Below, in pieces: positions 36,627 through 43,626 of a stretch of 64,000 nt of DNA (positions are counted from its first letter, which is position 1; the number at the start of each line of letters is the position of its first letter). Source of the DNA: Lutibacter oceani (lineage in GTDB: Bacteria; Bacteroidota; Bacteroidia; Flavobacteriales; Flavobacteriaceae); contig NZ_QTTQ01000009.1 in assembly GCF_003384935.1 (NCBI RefSeq), positions 868,001 to 932,000 of the forward strand. Reading direction: 5' to 3'. The translations under genes were made by a program, and so were the position numbers. Below the pieces are notes generated by a model. The model saw only the letters and a program-made list of their open reading frames with translations. It was not told the origin of the DNA and did not search any database.

Positions 36627-37289
36627 TTCTTTTGCTTTTAATATTAATTCTCTGTCGTCGTTATCTTGAACTTTGAACAATTCCTTCAAGTTTTTCTTTC
36701 TTTTTTCAAGTCCAGCCATAGACATTGGAATTATATTTGGAAGATCTTTCATTTTTGTTCCAATAGACATTTCATATAATAACTGACGGTCAATTTTATC
36801 TAATTTATAGTCGGTAGATGATTGTTTTCTAAATAATTCCAAAACAGATTTGCTATAATATGGAGTACCATCCATTACCGTTTTTATTGAAGTTACCAGT
36901 TCTTCTTTATTTACATCATTTTTTATTAAAAAACCATCTGGATTTACGTTTTTAAGTATTGCTTGAATTCTATAATTATCGTTAAAAGTTGTTGCTACAA
37001 TAATTTTACATTTGGGTAGTACTTTTCTAATATTTACTCCTAAATCTTCCCCGGATAAAATTTTCCCATCTGATGATGGAGGTATTGATATATCTAAAAA
37101 AACAATATCAATTCCATTTTTTTTGGAAGCTTCAGTAATTTTTAAAATTGCTTCATCACAATTAACTGCTATTGCAATTTTAAATGCAATATTAATATTT
37201 TCCGTACTTATATATTCAAACGCACTTTTATATGCATCTGCTATAATTGGATGATCATCAATTATTAATACATTAAATTTTTTACTCAT
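36612..37289 (-). CDS. NarL/FixJ-type response regulator
   Basis: A 225-residue two-component regulator when started at the ATG at 37289 ('MSKKFNVLIIDDHPIIADA'); the frame is open 15 codons upstream but that part overlaps the kinase gene. The receiver has Asp11, Asp12 and the phospho-acceptor Asp66 ('IVFLDISIP'), plus a conserved Lys in 'FLIKNDVN'. The C-terminal part (about 160-225) is a divergent LuxR-type helix-turn-helix. The gene starts 4 bases after the kinase stop and is its cognate partner. A terminator overlaps the end. Confidence 0.88.
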   Translation of the reverse strand: MSKKFNVLIIDDHPIIADAYKSAFEYISTENINIAFKIAIAVNCDEAILKITEASKKNGIDIVFLDISIPPSSDGKILSGEDLGVNIRKVLPKCKIIVATTFNDNYRIQAILKNVNPDGFLIKNDVNKEELVTSIKTVMDGTPYYSKSVLELFRKQSSTDYKLDKIDRQLLYEMSIGTKMKDLPNIIPMSMAGLEKRKKNLKELFKVQDNDDRELILKAKEKGFI

Positions 37290-37293
37290 AATT

Positions 37294-39342
37294 TTATTTT
37301 TGTATTGGGCACCTAACAAAAATAGTGGTTCCATTATTTTTTATAGAATTCACCTTTAAAATACCTTGAAGCTTTTTGGCTCTAGATTCCATATTTTTTA
37401 AACCAATTCCTTTTCTTTTATCATGAATATCAAAACCAATTCCATTATCTTTTATAAATAATTCTAATTGATCTTTATCTCTGTCAATGCTAACCTCTAC
37501 AGAAGAAGCTTTCGCATATTTTATTATGTTTTGAATCGCTTCTTGAAGTATTCTATAAAAGTTAATTTTTATGTCATCATTTATTGAATCCCAGAAAATA
37601 TTCTGACTACAATAGAAGTCATATTCCAAACCATCTAATTTAGTCTTTTTTTCTATTAAATCCTCTATAATTTTTGAAAAATCTTCTTTGGATGATAGAA
37701 TTTCATTTTTTAATTCATGTGAAATTGTTCTAATTTCCTTCTCAATATTCTGAAGTTCATCAATATAATATTTATGTTTTTCAATGGTTATTGTATCTCC
37801 TTTAATATTTAAAAACCCTAAACCTAACCTTGCTCCAAATATTTTTCCCAAAACGCCATCATGTAGATCTTCTGAAATTCTATGACGCTCTTTTAATCGT
37901 CCTTCTTCTAACTTAGATTGCTGTTTTAACATTAAAGAAAATATTTCATGATTAGATTTCTGCTGTTCTTTTTCAAATAATAATTCTTTATTTCTTGTTC
38001 TTTGCACCCTCATAATATATGCAAAAGTTAAGATTACAATTGTTAAAAAACCGCCTAAAGATATTAATACCTTTTCTTTAGAAAGTTTTTCTGTCTCTTG
38101 AATATATTCATCTGTTTCAAAACGAATTCGGGTAAACTTATTACGTATTTTTCTGTCTTCAATTTGCAGACTATCATTTAAATGTACGTACTCTTTCAAG
38201 TATTTATTCGATTTACTATTATCAACATTTGAAAGCAGTAATAAGGTGGCTAATTTATCTCTATTATTATCTACTTGTCCTGCCAAATTATAAGCATCAT
38301 TTGCAAGTTTTATTGCTAAAGTTGTATCTTTTTTTGCTGCAAAAAATTCTGACAAATGTCTTTTACTAATAACTAATCCTGAAATATTATTTAAACTATC
38401 TCTAATGTATAGTGATTTATATAAATCTTCAGCAATATTTATAGTATCTCCCCTTAAAAACTTTGTATAGGCAATATTATCAATAAGTCTGGCATAAAAA
38501 TTGGGATCTTGAGTTTTTAAATCTCTGTATTTTAAGGCTTTTTGAAAATTTTGTATGGCTTTTTCAAAATTATTTAATTTTTGATAAACCAACCCCAAAT
38601 TACTTAAACTCCATTCTTTGAAATTTTTTTTATCATTAACATTTTTTAAATAATCTATCGCTTTGTTATGATAAAAAACTGCTTTATCAAACTCTTCTAA
38701 ATTAGAATATATTAAACCCAAATAATTATAAGACTGGTATAACATTTCATACTTCTTCTCTTTTTCAAACCTTGTAATTGCCTCAAAAATTAATACTTCA
38801 CTTCCTGTATAATCTTTTAAACGCCCCTGTATAAAAGCCATATTATAAAGCATTTTTGCAGTATAATAATCGTGTTTAGCTATTTTAAAATTTTCGTAAG
38901 CTTTATGAAAATGATAATATGCGCTATCCACCACTTCAATATCAGTATAATAATTTCCGAAATTCCAATGGGCATCGCCCATTTTAAAAAAATCATTTAG
39001 TTTTGTAGCTAACTTAAGAGATCCCCTATTCACTTTTTTGAATAAATCATCAATATTATCATATTCAGTTTCAATGGCAATTTCAGCTAATAAAATATTT
39101 TGGATGGAATCTGAATTAATTAATTTGGTTAGTTGATATGCTTTTTCTAAAGCAATTGATTTATTTTCAAAATCTGTGGCTTTAAGTTTTGAAAAATTAA
39201 TCCAATAATTAATACTATCTATTTCCTTAGCGAAATTATTCTCATTATTACTCTTAGTTTCTTTACAACTAAAACATGTTGATATTACTATGGTTAGTAT
39301 AGTAATTCTTATAAGAGATGCTATGTGAAATTTTAGTTTAAT
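37294..39342 (-). CDS. TPR-containing lipoprotein sensor histidine kinase
   Basis: A HisKA_3-type kinase. The open frame runs from a stop at 39367-39369 to 37294. The first ATG/GTG/TTG is a GTG at 39033, but 103 further codons upstream encode a clear lipoprotein signal (KLKFHIASLIRITIL, then STCFSC) and conserved-looking sequence, and a -7 box lies at 39362-39369. I therefore place the start at the ATT at 39342, giving 682 residues; an ATA at 39324 is another option. The extracytoplasmic part has about six tetratricopeptide repeats, followed by one membrane helix (about 426-444), the phospho-acceptor His in 'SEDLHDGVLG' (about 494) and an ATPase domain with 'DNGIGFD'. It pairs with the regulator downstream. 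Confidence 0.78.
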   Translation of the reverse strand: MKLKFHIASLIRITILTIVISTCFSCKETKSNNENNFAKEIDSINYWINFSKLKATDFENKSIALEKAYQLTKLINSDSIQNILLAEIAIETEYDNIDDLFKKVNRGSLKLATKLNDFFKMGDAHWNFGNYYTDIEVVDSAYYHFHKAYENFKIAKHDYYTAKMLYNMAFIQGRLKDYTGSEVLIFEAITRFEKEKKYEMLYQSYNYLGLIYSNLEEFDKAVFYHNKAIDYLKNVNDKKNFKEWSLSNLGLVYQKLNNFEKAIQNFQKALKYRDLKTQDPNFYARLIDNIAYTKFLRGDTINIAEDLYKSLYIRDSLNNISGLVISKRHLSEFFAAKKDTTLAIKLANDAYNLAGQVDNNRDKLATLLLLSNVDNSKSNKYLKEYVHLNDSLQIEDRKIRNKFTRIRFETDEYIQETEKLSKEKVLISLGGFLTIVILTFAYIMRVQRTRNKELLFEKEQQKSNHEIFSLMLKQQSKLEEGRLKERHRISEDLHDGVLGKIFGARLGLGFLNIKGDTITIEKHKYYIDELQNIEKEIRTISHELKNEILSSKEDFSKIIEDLIEKKTKLDGLEYDFYCSQNIFWDSINDDIKINFYRILQEAIQNIIKYAKASSVEVSIDRDKDQLELFIKDNGIGFDIHDKRKGIGLKNMESRAKKLQGILKVNSIKNNGTTIFVRCPIQK

Positions 39343-39361
39343 TGTTAGCCAGGGTTTTAAA

Positions 39362-39369
39362 CAAAGCTA
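39362..39369 (-). promoter_or_regulatory. Candidate -7 box for the histidine kinase gene
   Basis: The minus strand reads TAGCTTTG, matching TAnnTTTG. It lies just downstream of the terminator that follows the small lipoprotein, and would give a leader of only about 10-15 bases before the ATT at 39342. Confidence 0.5.
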
Positions 39370-39373
39370 CTAA

Positions 39374-39405
39374 AAAAAGCCTTAAACAAATGCTTAAGGC
39401 TTTTT
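39374..39405 (-). terminator. Terminator after the 52-residue lipoprotein gene
   Basis: AAAAAGCCTTAA (39374-39385) and TTAAGGCTTTTT (39394-39405) form a 12-bp stem with an 8-base loop. On the minus strand the stem ends in a T run, separating the small lipoprotein from the kinase. Confidence 0.85.
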
Positions 39406-39449
39406 AAAATTTAGTATTTCTAAACAATTTTTTGCTATTATCAATAAAT

Positions 39450-39608
39450 TTAATCTCTGGTTCTTGTAATATCTGCACTTCCTTCTTCACCTGTAGCCTG
39501 CACCTGTTCTTTTGCATATAATTCTTCATCTTCAGCACTATCTGAAGTACAAGAAATAAATAATGATGTAAATAATAAGAAAGCGAAAATAAATTTAATT
39601 GATTTCAT
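39450..39608 (-). CDS. Small acidic lipoprotein (52 residues)
   Basis: A complete small gene. The start ATG is at 39608 and the TAA ends at 39450. Residues 1-19 are a signal peptide (MKSIKFIFAFLLFTSLFIS) and Cys20 is the lipid-modified residue. The mature peptide of 33 residues is acidic at its start (CTSDSAEDEELYAKEQ), a pattern compatible with the Bacteroidota lipoprotein surface-export signal, and ends in 'SADITRTRD'. It has its own terminator, a candidate promoter (39658-39686) and six phased direct repeats upstream. The LytTR regulator gene lies next to it. I do not recognise a named family; a signalling or surface role is inferred from context only. Confidence 0.8.
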   Translation of the reverse strand: MKSIKFIFAFLLFTSLFISCTSDSAEDEELYAKEQVQATGEEGSADITRTRD

Positions 39609-39657
39609 AATAGTATGTTTTAAAGTTGATTTTATGTTTTTTGCTTTGTGTTTAATT

Positions 39658-39686
39658 CTAAACTATAGTGTAAAAGTAATACACAA
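39658..39686 (-). promoter_or_regulatory. Candidate promoter of the small lipoprotein gene
   Basis: On the minus strand TTG (39684-39686) is followed after 18 bases by TAGTTTAG (39658-39665), one mismatch from TAnnTTTG. It lies about 25 bp downstream of the nearest ACCATTT repeat. Confidence 0.4.
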
Positions 39687-39709
39687 CTGAAACAAAATAA
39701 CAATAAAAA

Positions 39710-39825
39710 ACCATTTATTAGTGAAAACAAACCATTTGTACGTGAAAACAAACCGTTTATACGTGAAATGATTCATTTACAGAAATAAACATACCATTCA
39801 TTAAATAAAACATACCATTTATTTA
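39710..39825. repeat. Six phased ACCATTT-type direct repeats, likely LytTR binding sites
   Basis: Six copies of an ACCATTTAT-like element begin at about 39710, 39731, 39752, 39772, 39793 and 39814 (21, 21, 20, 21 and 21 bp apart, two helical turns). Copies read ACCATTTAT, ACCATTTGT, ACCGTTTAT, TTCATTTAC, ACCATTCAT and ACCATTTAT. The third copy fits the LytTR consensus [TA][AC][CA]GTTN[AG][TG] fully; the others differ mainly by A for G. Spacers of about 12 bp are as seen for AgrA/LytTR sites. The array fills most of the space between the LytTR gene and the small lipoprotein promoter. Confidence 0.75.
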
Positions 39826-39832
39826 AATCATT

Positions 39833-40558
39833 TTAACTTACAGAAAGATAAGAATATTCGGATAAGGATTTATTTATCCTTTTAATACTTGTAATATAGG
39901 TTTTTGTAAAAGGAACTTCATGACTATTTCTTTTAATAGTACAGGTAGATTTTCCAAATTGTATTCTTGAAATAAAATTTTTGTTAATAATGTAGCTTTT
40001 ATGAATTCTGTGAAAATTATTAGGTAAAATATTTTCGAAAGTTTTTAGTGTTTTATAAGCATTTACAATATTACCATCATTCATGTAAAAATCTGTTGTA
40101 TTGTTATCTGCTTTTAAATAAAGTATTTCATCTGTTTTAAGATACTGATAATCTTTATAGGATTTTAAACAGATGGTTTTTCTAGATTGGGCTGGGATTT
40201 TTTTTAATATTTTTAATACTGTTTTTCGAATTTCTAATTCAGCTAAAGGATTTAATAAAAAATCAAAGAAACCAGTTTTTATTACCTCATAAACATTTTT
40301 TTTTGATGAAGAAATTGCAATAAAAACAGGAAAACCTTCATTAAATAAATTTAGTTCTTGCGCAAATTCAAAAGGGTTTTCAATTACATTATCTATATTA
40401 AAAAAAACAACATCAGGGTTTTCTTTTAAAATAATGTTCATAGCATTAGTATAAGTGCAAGAAATGCCTATACAATTAAATGTTTCGTAATCTTCTAAAA
40501 CATTTTTTATGCTTTGAATAGATTCTGGGTCTTTATCTATAATAAAATAATTACGCAT
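39833..40558 (-). CDS. LytTR-family regulator with degenerate receiver domain
   Basis: A 241-residue protein with an N-terminal receiver-like domain (1-118) and a C-terminal LytTR DNA-binding domain (about 140-235; 'YLKADNNTTDFYM', 'FHRIHKSYIINKNFI'). The receiver lacks key residues: the phospho-acceptor position is Asn54 ('VVFFNID'), the acidic pocket reads D-K-D (8-10), and the usual Lys before Pro is Asn ('FLLNPL'). Phosphorylation by a kinase is therefore unlikely and it may work as a constitutive or ligand-controlled factor. No LytS-like kinase is adjacent. The repeat array between it and the small lipoprotein is the probable target. Confidence 0.85.
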   Translation of the reverse strand: MRNYFIIDKDPESIQSIKNVLEDYETFNCIGISCTYTNAMNIILKENPDVVFFNIDNVIENPFEFAQELNLFNEGFPVFIAISSSKKNVYEVIKTGFFDFLLNPLAELEIRKTVLKILKKIPAQSRKTICLKSYKDYQYLKTDEILYLKADNNTTDFYMNDGNIVNAYKTLKTFENILPNNFHRIHKSYIINKNFISRIQFGKSTCTIKRNSHEVPFTKTYITSIKRINKSLSEYSYLSVS

Positions 40559-40568
40559 TTGGAGGGGA

Positions 40569-40576
40569 CAAATTTA
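40569..40576 (-). promoter_or_regulatory. Candidate -7 box for the LytTR regulator gene
   Basis: The minus strand reads TAAATTTG, matching TAnnTTTG; it lies only 10 bases before the ATG, so the mRNA would have almost no leader. Confidence 0.4.
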
Positions 40577-40769
40577 ATAATGCTAAGTTAAAAAAAGTTT
40601 TGAATAAAACTATACGGATTATCCTTCCTTTTTTTACGGAGAAACAAATACTTATTAAACTAATATTAATTAATTTTAATATGTTCTTTATAACAACTTG
40701 TATTTAATTAAGTCTGTTTGCTAGGATATTAGTTAAATTATAAGCTTAAAAAAGTTTTATTATTAAATA

Positions 40770-40946
40770 ATGAAAGGTAAAGAAGATAAAAAATATAATA
40801 GAAAAATGAGTAAAAACAATAAACTTGGTATTAATAATAATACTAAAAATTTAAAAAATAAAAGCGCTAAAAATAATTCTGAAAAACAAAACGATGTTTA
40901 CCCGAACAATATTTTAGGATTATTTAAACATCTTGGAATTGAATAA
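40770..40946 (+). CDS. Small Lys/Asn-rich ORF (58 residues), hypothetical
   Basis: A complete frame from ATG 40770 to TAA 40946. The product is strongly basic and rich in Lys and Asn (begins MKGKEDKKYNRKMSKNNK, ends in 'VYPNNILGLFKHLGIE'), without a signal peptide or membrane segment. The last 16 residues look like an ordered amphipathic helix rather than random sequence, which argues for a real gene; the AT-rich composition alone could make a Lys/Asn frame by chance. No clear promoter was found. It is divergent from the LytTR gene and is followed by two strong hairpins. Confidence 0.45.
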   Translation: MKGKEDKKYNRKMSKNNKLGINNNTKNLKNKSAKNNSEKQNDVYPNNILGLFKHLGIE

Positions 40947-40985
40947 TTATACAATGTAGCACATAACCCAAAGACCCCCGTTGAT

Positions 40986-41035
40986 AATAAAAATTGTTTT
41001 TTAACCCCAAATTTACTCAACAAACAATTTTTATT
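40986..41035. repeat. Perfect 14-bp inverted repeat
   Basis: AATAAAAATTGTTT (40986-40999) and its exact complement (41022-41035) flank a 22-base loop containing a CCCC run. It is not followed by a T run and may be a structural RNA element. Confidence 0.6.
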
Positions 41036-41054
41036 AAACTAAAGCTATGAAATC

Positions 41055-41088
41055 AAAAACCTGCTAATAAATTATTAGCAGGTTTTTT
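41055..41088. terminator. Bidirectional intrinsic terminator
   Basis: A 16-bp stem (41055-41070 / 41072-41087) built on AAACCTGCTAATAA and its complement ends in T residues on both strands. It can serve the 58-residue ORF on one side and the GH92 gene or a small RNA on the other. Confidence 0.85.
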
Positions 41089-41152
41089 ACATTAACTAAG
41101 CTAATATTAAAATTTCACCCCAAAAGAAGATTCTTTTAGTGATGTATAATAT
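41055..41152 (-). ncRNA. Candidate small RNA between GH92 and the 58-residue ORF
   Basis: The minus strand has TATTTTTG (41158-41165), which matches the -7 box; about 7 bases later a transcript could start and would end after about 97 nucleotides at the 41055-41088 terminator. An internal AAAAGAA/TTCTTTT hairpin is present. There is no coding gene in this interval. The call depends on one promoter match and one terminator. Confidence 0.3.
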
Positions 41153-41228
41153 CTATGCAAAAATACTATAAACATTAATGGTATAAGCAATCGCAAACCT
41201 ATAAAATCAACAAAAAATTTCAGTTACT

Positions 41229-43604
41229 TTATTTATAAAGTTGTTTATTTGGTTTACTATTCATAAAAAACTGCAATTCACCTCCATTCATTATTTCCGC
41301 ATGAGTAATAAAAGGCTTTGTTAATTCTTTACCATTTAATTCCACTTTTTCAACATATACATTTTCATCCGACTGATTTTTTGCCATTACTTTAAAGGTA
41401 TTTCCATTATCAAGATTTAAGATAGCTTCGTGTATTGATGGGCTTCCTAAAGCATAATCAACTGATCCAGGAGCAACTGGATAAAATCCAAGCGAACTAA
41501 AAATATACCACGCACTCATTTGTCCAAAATCATCATTTCCACTAAGTCCATCTGCACCTGTTTGGTATTTTTGCTTTAAAATCATCCTGATTTTATCTTG
41601 AGATTTATAAGGTGTATTTGTCCAATTATATAAATAAGCTACATGATGTGATGGTTCATTTCCATGCACATAATTACCAATAATTCCTTCTCTTGAAATA
41701 TCTTCGGTATTTTCAAAATATTTATCAGGAAGTTCCATTGAAAACAATTTATCTAATCGTTTTGAAAATTTTTCTTTCCCCCCCATCAATTCAATCATTT
41801 CATTTGGTTCATGTGGAACATACAAACTATAATTCCAAGAATTTCCTTCAATAAAACCTTGTCCGTGAGTATCTAATTCATCAAAATCTTTTTTAAAACT
41901 ACCATTGCTTAATTTTGGGCGCATAAAACCTGTTTCAGCATCATATACATTTTTGTAGTTTTCAGAACGCTTCATAAATTCCTCAAAAACAGCAGTATTA
42001 CCCAATTTTTTAGCAGCTTGAGCAACAGCCCAATCATCATAAGCATATTCTAGGGTTTTAGAAACTGAAGCTCCATTTTTATCTTCTGGCACATAACCCA
42101 TATCTATATAATACTGCAATCCATCATAATACCTGGTATTTGCGGTATTAACCATAGCTTCCAATGCTTTTTCCTTGTCAAAATCAGCATTCCCTTTTAC
42201 AATTGCATCTGCTATTACAGATACACTATGATACCCAATCATACACCAGTTTTCATTGCCGTAATGCGACCAAACAGGAAGCATTGTATGTACACTTTGG
42301 TTATAATGCGCCATCATAGATTGTACCATATCCTGATTTCTTTTAGGTTGCAAAATATTAAATAATGGATGTAATGCTCTGTATGTATCCCAAAGTGAAA
42401 AACTGGTATAATTGGTAAATTTTTCTGCATTGTATACATTACGGTCAATTCCCATATAATTGCCATTTACGTCCATATATTCAGTTGGTCCTAAAAAAGC
42501 ATGGTACATAGCTGTATAAAAATTGGTTTTTTCAGTAACACTTTCAGTATCAATATCAATTTTATTTAACTCTTTATTCCACTCGTTTTTAGCTTGTTGT
42601 TTAACCTTTTCAAAATTCCAATGAGGAACTTCTTTTTTCATATTTTCTAAAGCTCCATTAGTACTTACAGGAGAAATAGCAAATTTTATTTGTAGTTTTT
42701 CATCCTTTTTCATATCAAAATCAAAATACATTTTTATTTGTTCTCCAGCAATTTCAGGAAAGTTTTCATCCTGCCTGAATTTTCTCCAAAACCCTCCATA
42801 CGGCTGCTTATCATGTCTTTCTCTTCCATATTTTTGGATAGGTTTATTAAAAGACATTGCAAAATATACTTTTCTGGTTCGTGCCCAGCCATTTGTTTGG
42901 CGGTATCCAGTTACCAGAGTATCATTTTCAACGCGCACAAAAGTCCAAATATTTTTACTATCGTAATTATAAATACCAGCCATTAAATCTAAAATAATAT
43001 GCGATGTTTCTTCCTTTGGAAACGTGTATTGGTGCATACCCACTCTTGTAGTTGCAGTCATTTCAGCTTTAATATTGTAATCATCTAAAATAACACTGTA
43101 ATAACCAGCTTCAGCGGTTTCTCTTTCATGTGAAAACCGTGAACGGTACCCACTATCAGGATTTGTAGCTGTTCCGGGATTTAATTTTAATTCACCAGTT
43201 GTTGGCATAATTAAAAAATCGCCCAAATCTGAATGCCCAGTGCCACTAAAATGTGTATGGCTAAAACCTACAATTGTTTTATCATCATATTGATAACCAG
43301 CACAATACTTATAAACATCTGGATTATAATGACCATCTACTGCATAAGGTATTGTATCAGTATCAGGGCTCAATTGAACGCTTCCAAAAGGAACTGTAAC
43401 GCCTGGATATGTATGTCCCATTTTAGCTGTACCAATCATAGGATCTACATATTTAGCAAAGTCTTTAAGGTTTTTATCCATTTTTTCTGAATGTTTTTCA
43501 TCCCCAGTAGTTGAATTACAACTGCTAAAAAATAATAATGAGCTCATAATAATTCCTAAAGAAATTACTTTGAATACCGAATTTAATTTATGTAATTCAA
43601 CCAT
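41229..43604 (-). CDS. GH92 alpha-mannosidase lipoprotein
   Basis: A 791-residue glycoside hydrolase of family 92, whose members are calcium-dependent exo-alpha-mannosidases. The signal peptide ends in a lipobox (LLFFSSC, Cys29). GH92 landmarks are the start of the N-terminal domain 'YVDPMIGTAKMGHTYPG', 'AGYQYDDKTIVGFSHTHFSG', 'SFSLWDTYRALHPLF', 'EGNSWNYSLYVPHE' and 'SGNDDFGQMSAWYIFSSLGFYPVAPG'. A lipid anchor suggests the outer membrane. It follows the second GH92 by 22 bases in one operon. Linkage specificity cannot be read from sequence. Confidence 0.93.
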   Translation of the reverse strand: MVELHKLNSVFKVISLGIIMSSLLFFSSCNSTTGDEKHSEKMDKNLKDFAKYVDPMIGTAKMGHTYPGVTVPFGSVQLSPDTDTIPYAVDGHYNPDVYKYCAGYQYDDKTIVGFSHTHFSGTGHSDLGDFLIMPTTGELKLNPGTATNPDSGYRSRFSHERETAEAGYYSVILDDYNIKAEMTATTRVGMHQYTFPKEETSHIILDLMAGIYNYDSKNIWTFVRVENDTLVTGYRQTNGWARTRKVYFAMSFNKPIQKYGRERHDKQPYGGFWRKFRQDENFPEIAGEQIKMYFDFDMKKDEKLQIKFAISPVSTNGALENMKKEVPHWNFEKVKQQAKNEWNKELNKIDIDTESVTEKTNFYTAMYHAFLGPTEYMDVNGNYMGIDRNVYNAEKFTNYTSFSLWDTYRALHPLFNILQPKRNQDMVQSMMAHYNQSVHTMLPVWSHYGNENWCMIGYHSVSVIADAIVKGNADFDKEKALEAMVNTANTRYYDGLQYYIDMGYVPEDKNGASVSKTLEYAYDDWAVAQAAKKLGNTAVFEEFMKRSENYKNVYDAETGFMRPKLSNGSFKKDFDELDTHGQGFIEGNSWNYSLYVPHEPNEMIELMGGKEKFSKRLDKLFSMELPDKYFENTEDISREGIIGNYVHGNEPSHHVAYLYNWTNTPYKSQDKIRMILKQKYQTGADGLSGNDDFGQMSAWYIFSSLGFYPVAPGSVDYALGSPSIHEAILNLDNGNTFKVMAKNQSDENVYVEKVELNGKELTKPFITHAEIMNGGELQFFMNSKPNKQLYK

Positions 43605-43626
43605 TTAGAAATAAATTTTTATTTAA

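Larger units (their letters stand above)
40947..41228. other. 282-base intergenic region with two strong hairpins
   Basis: Contains a perfect 14-bp inverted repeat (40986-40999 / 41022-41035, 22-base loop), a bidirectional terminator (41055-41088) and a minus-strand -7 box (41158-41165). On the minus strand a short frame could end in 'SSFGVKF', but it has no ATG at a sensible place and I do not call it. Confidence 0.5.

Noticed and set aside
39710-39825. Possible CRISPR array
   Set aside because: Units are 21 bp with only 7-9 conserved bases and no unique spacers of 25-40 bp; no cas genes are near.
41104-41223. Minus-strand frame ending in 'SSFGVKF'
   Set aside because: It opens directly after a stop, has no ATG near its beginning, and mixes a hydrophobic segment with a barrel-like end; it is more likely chance.
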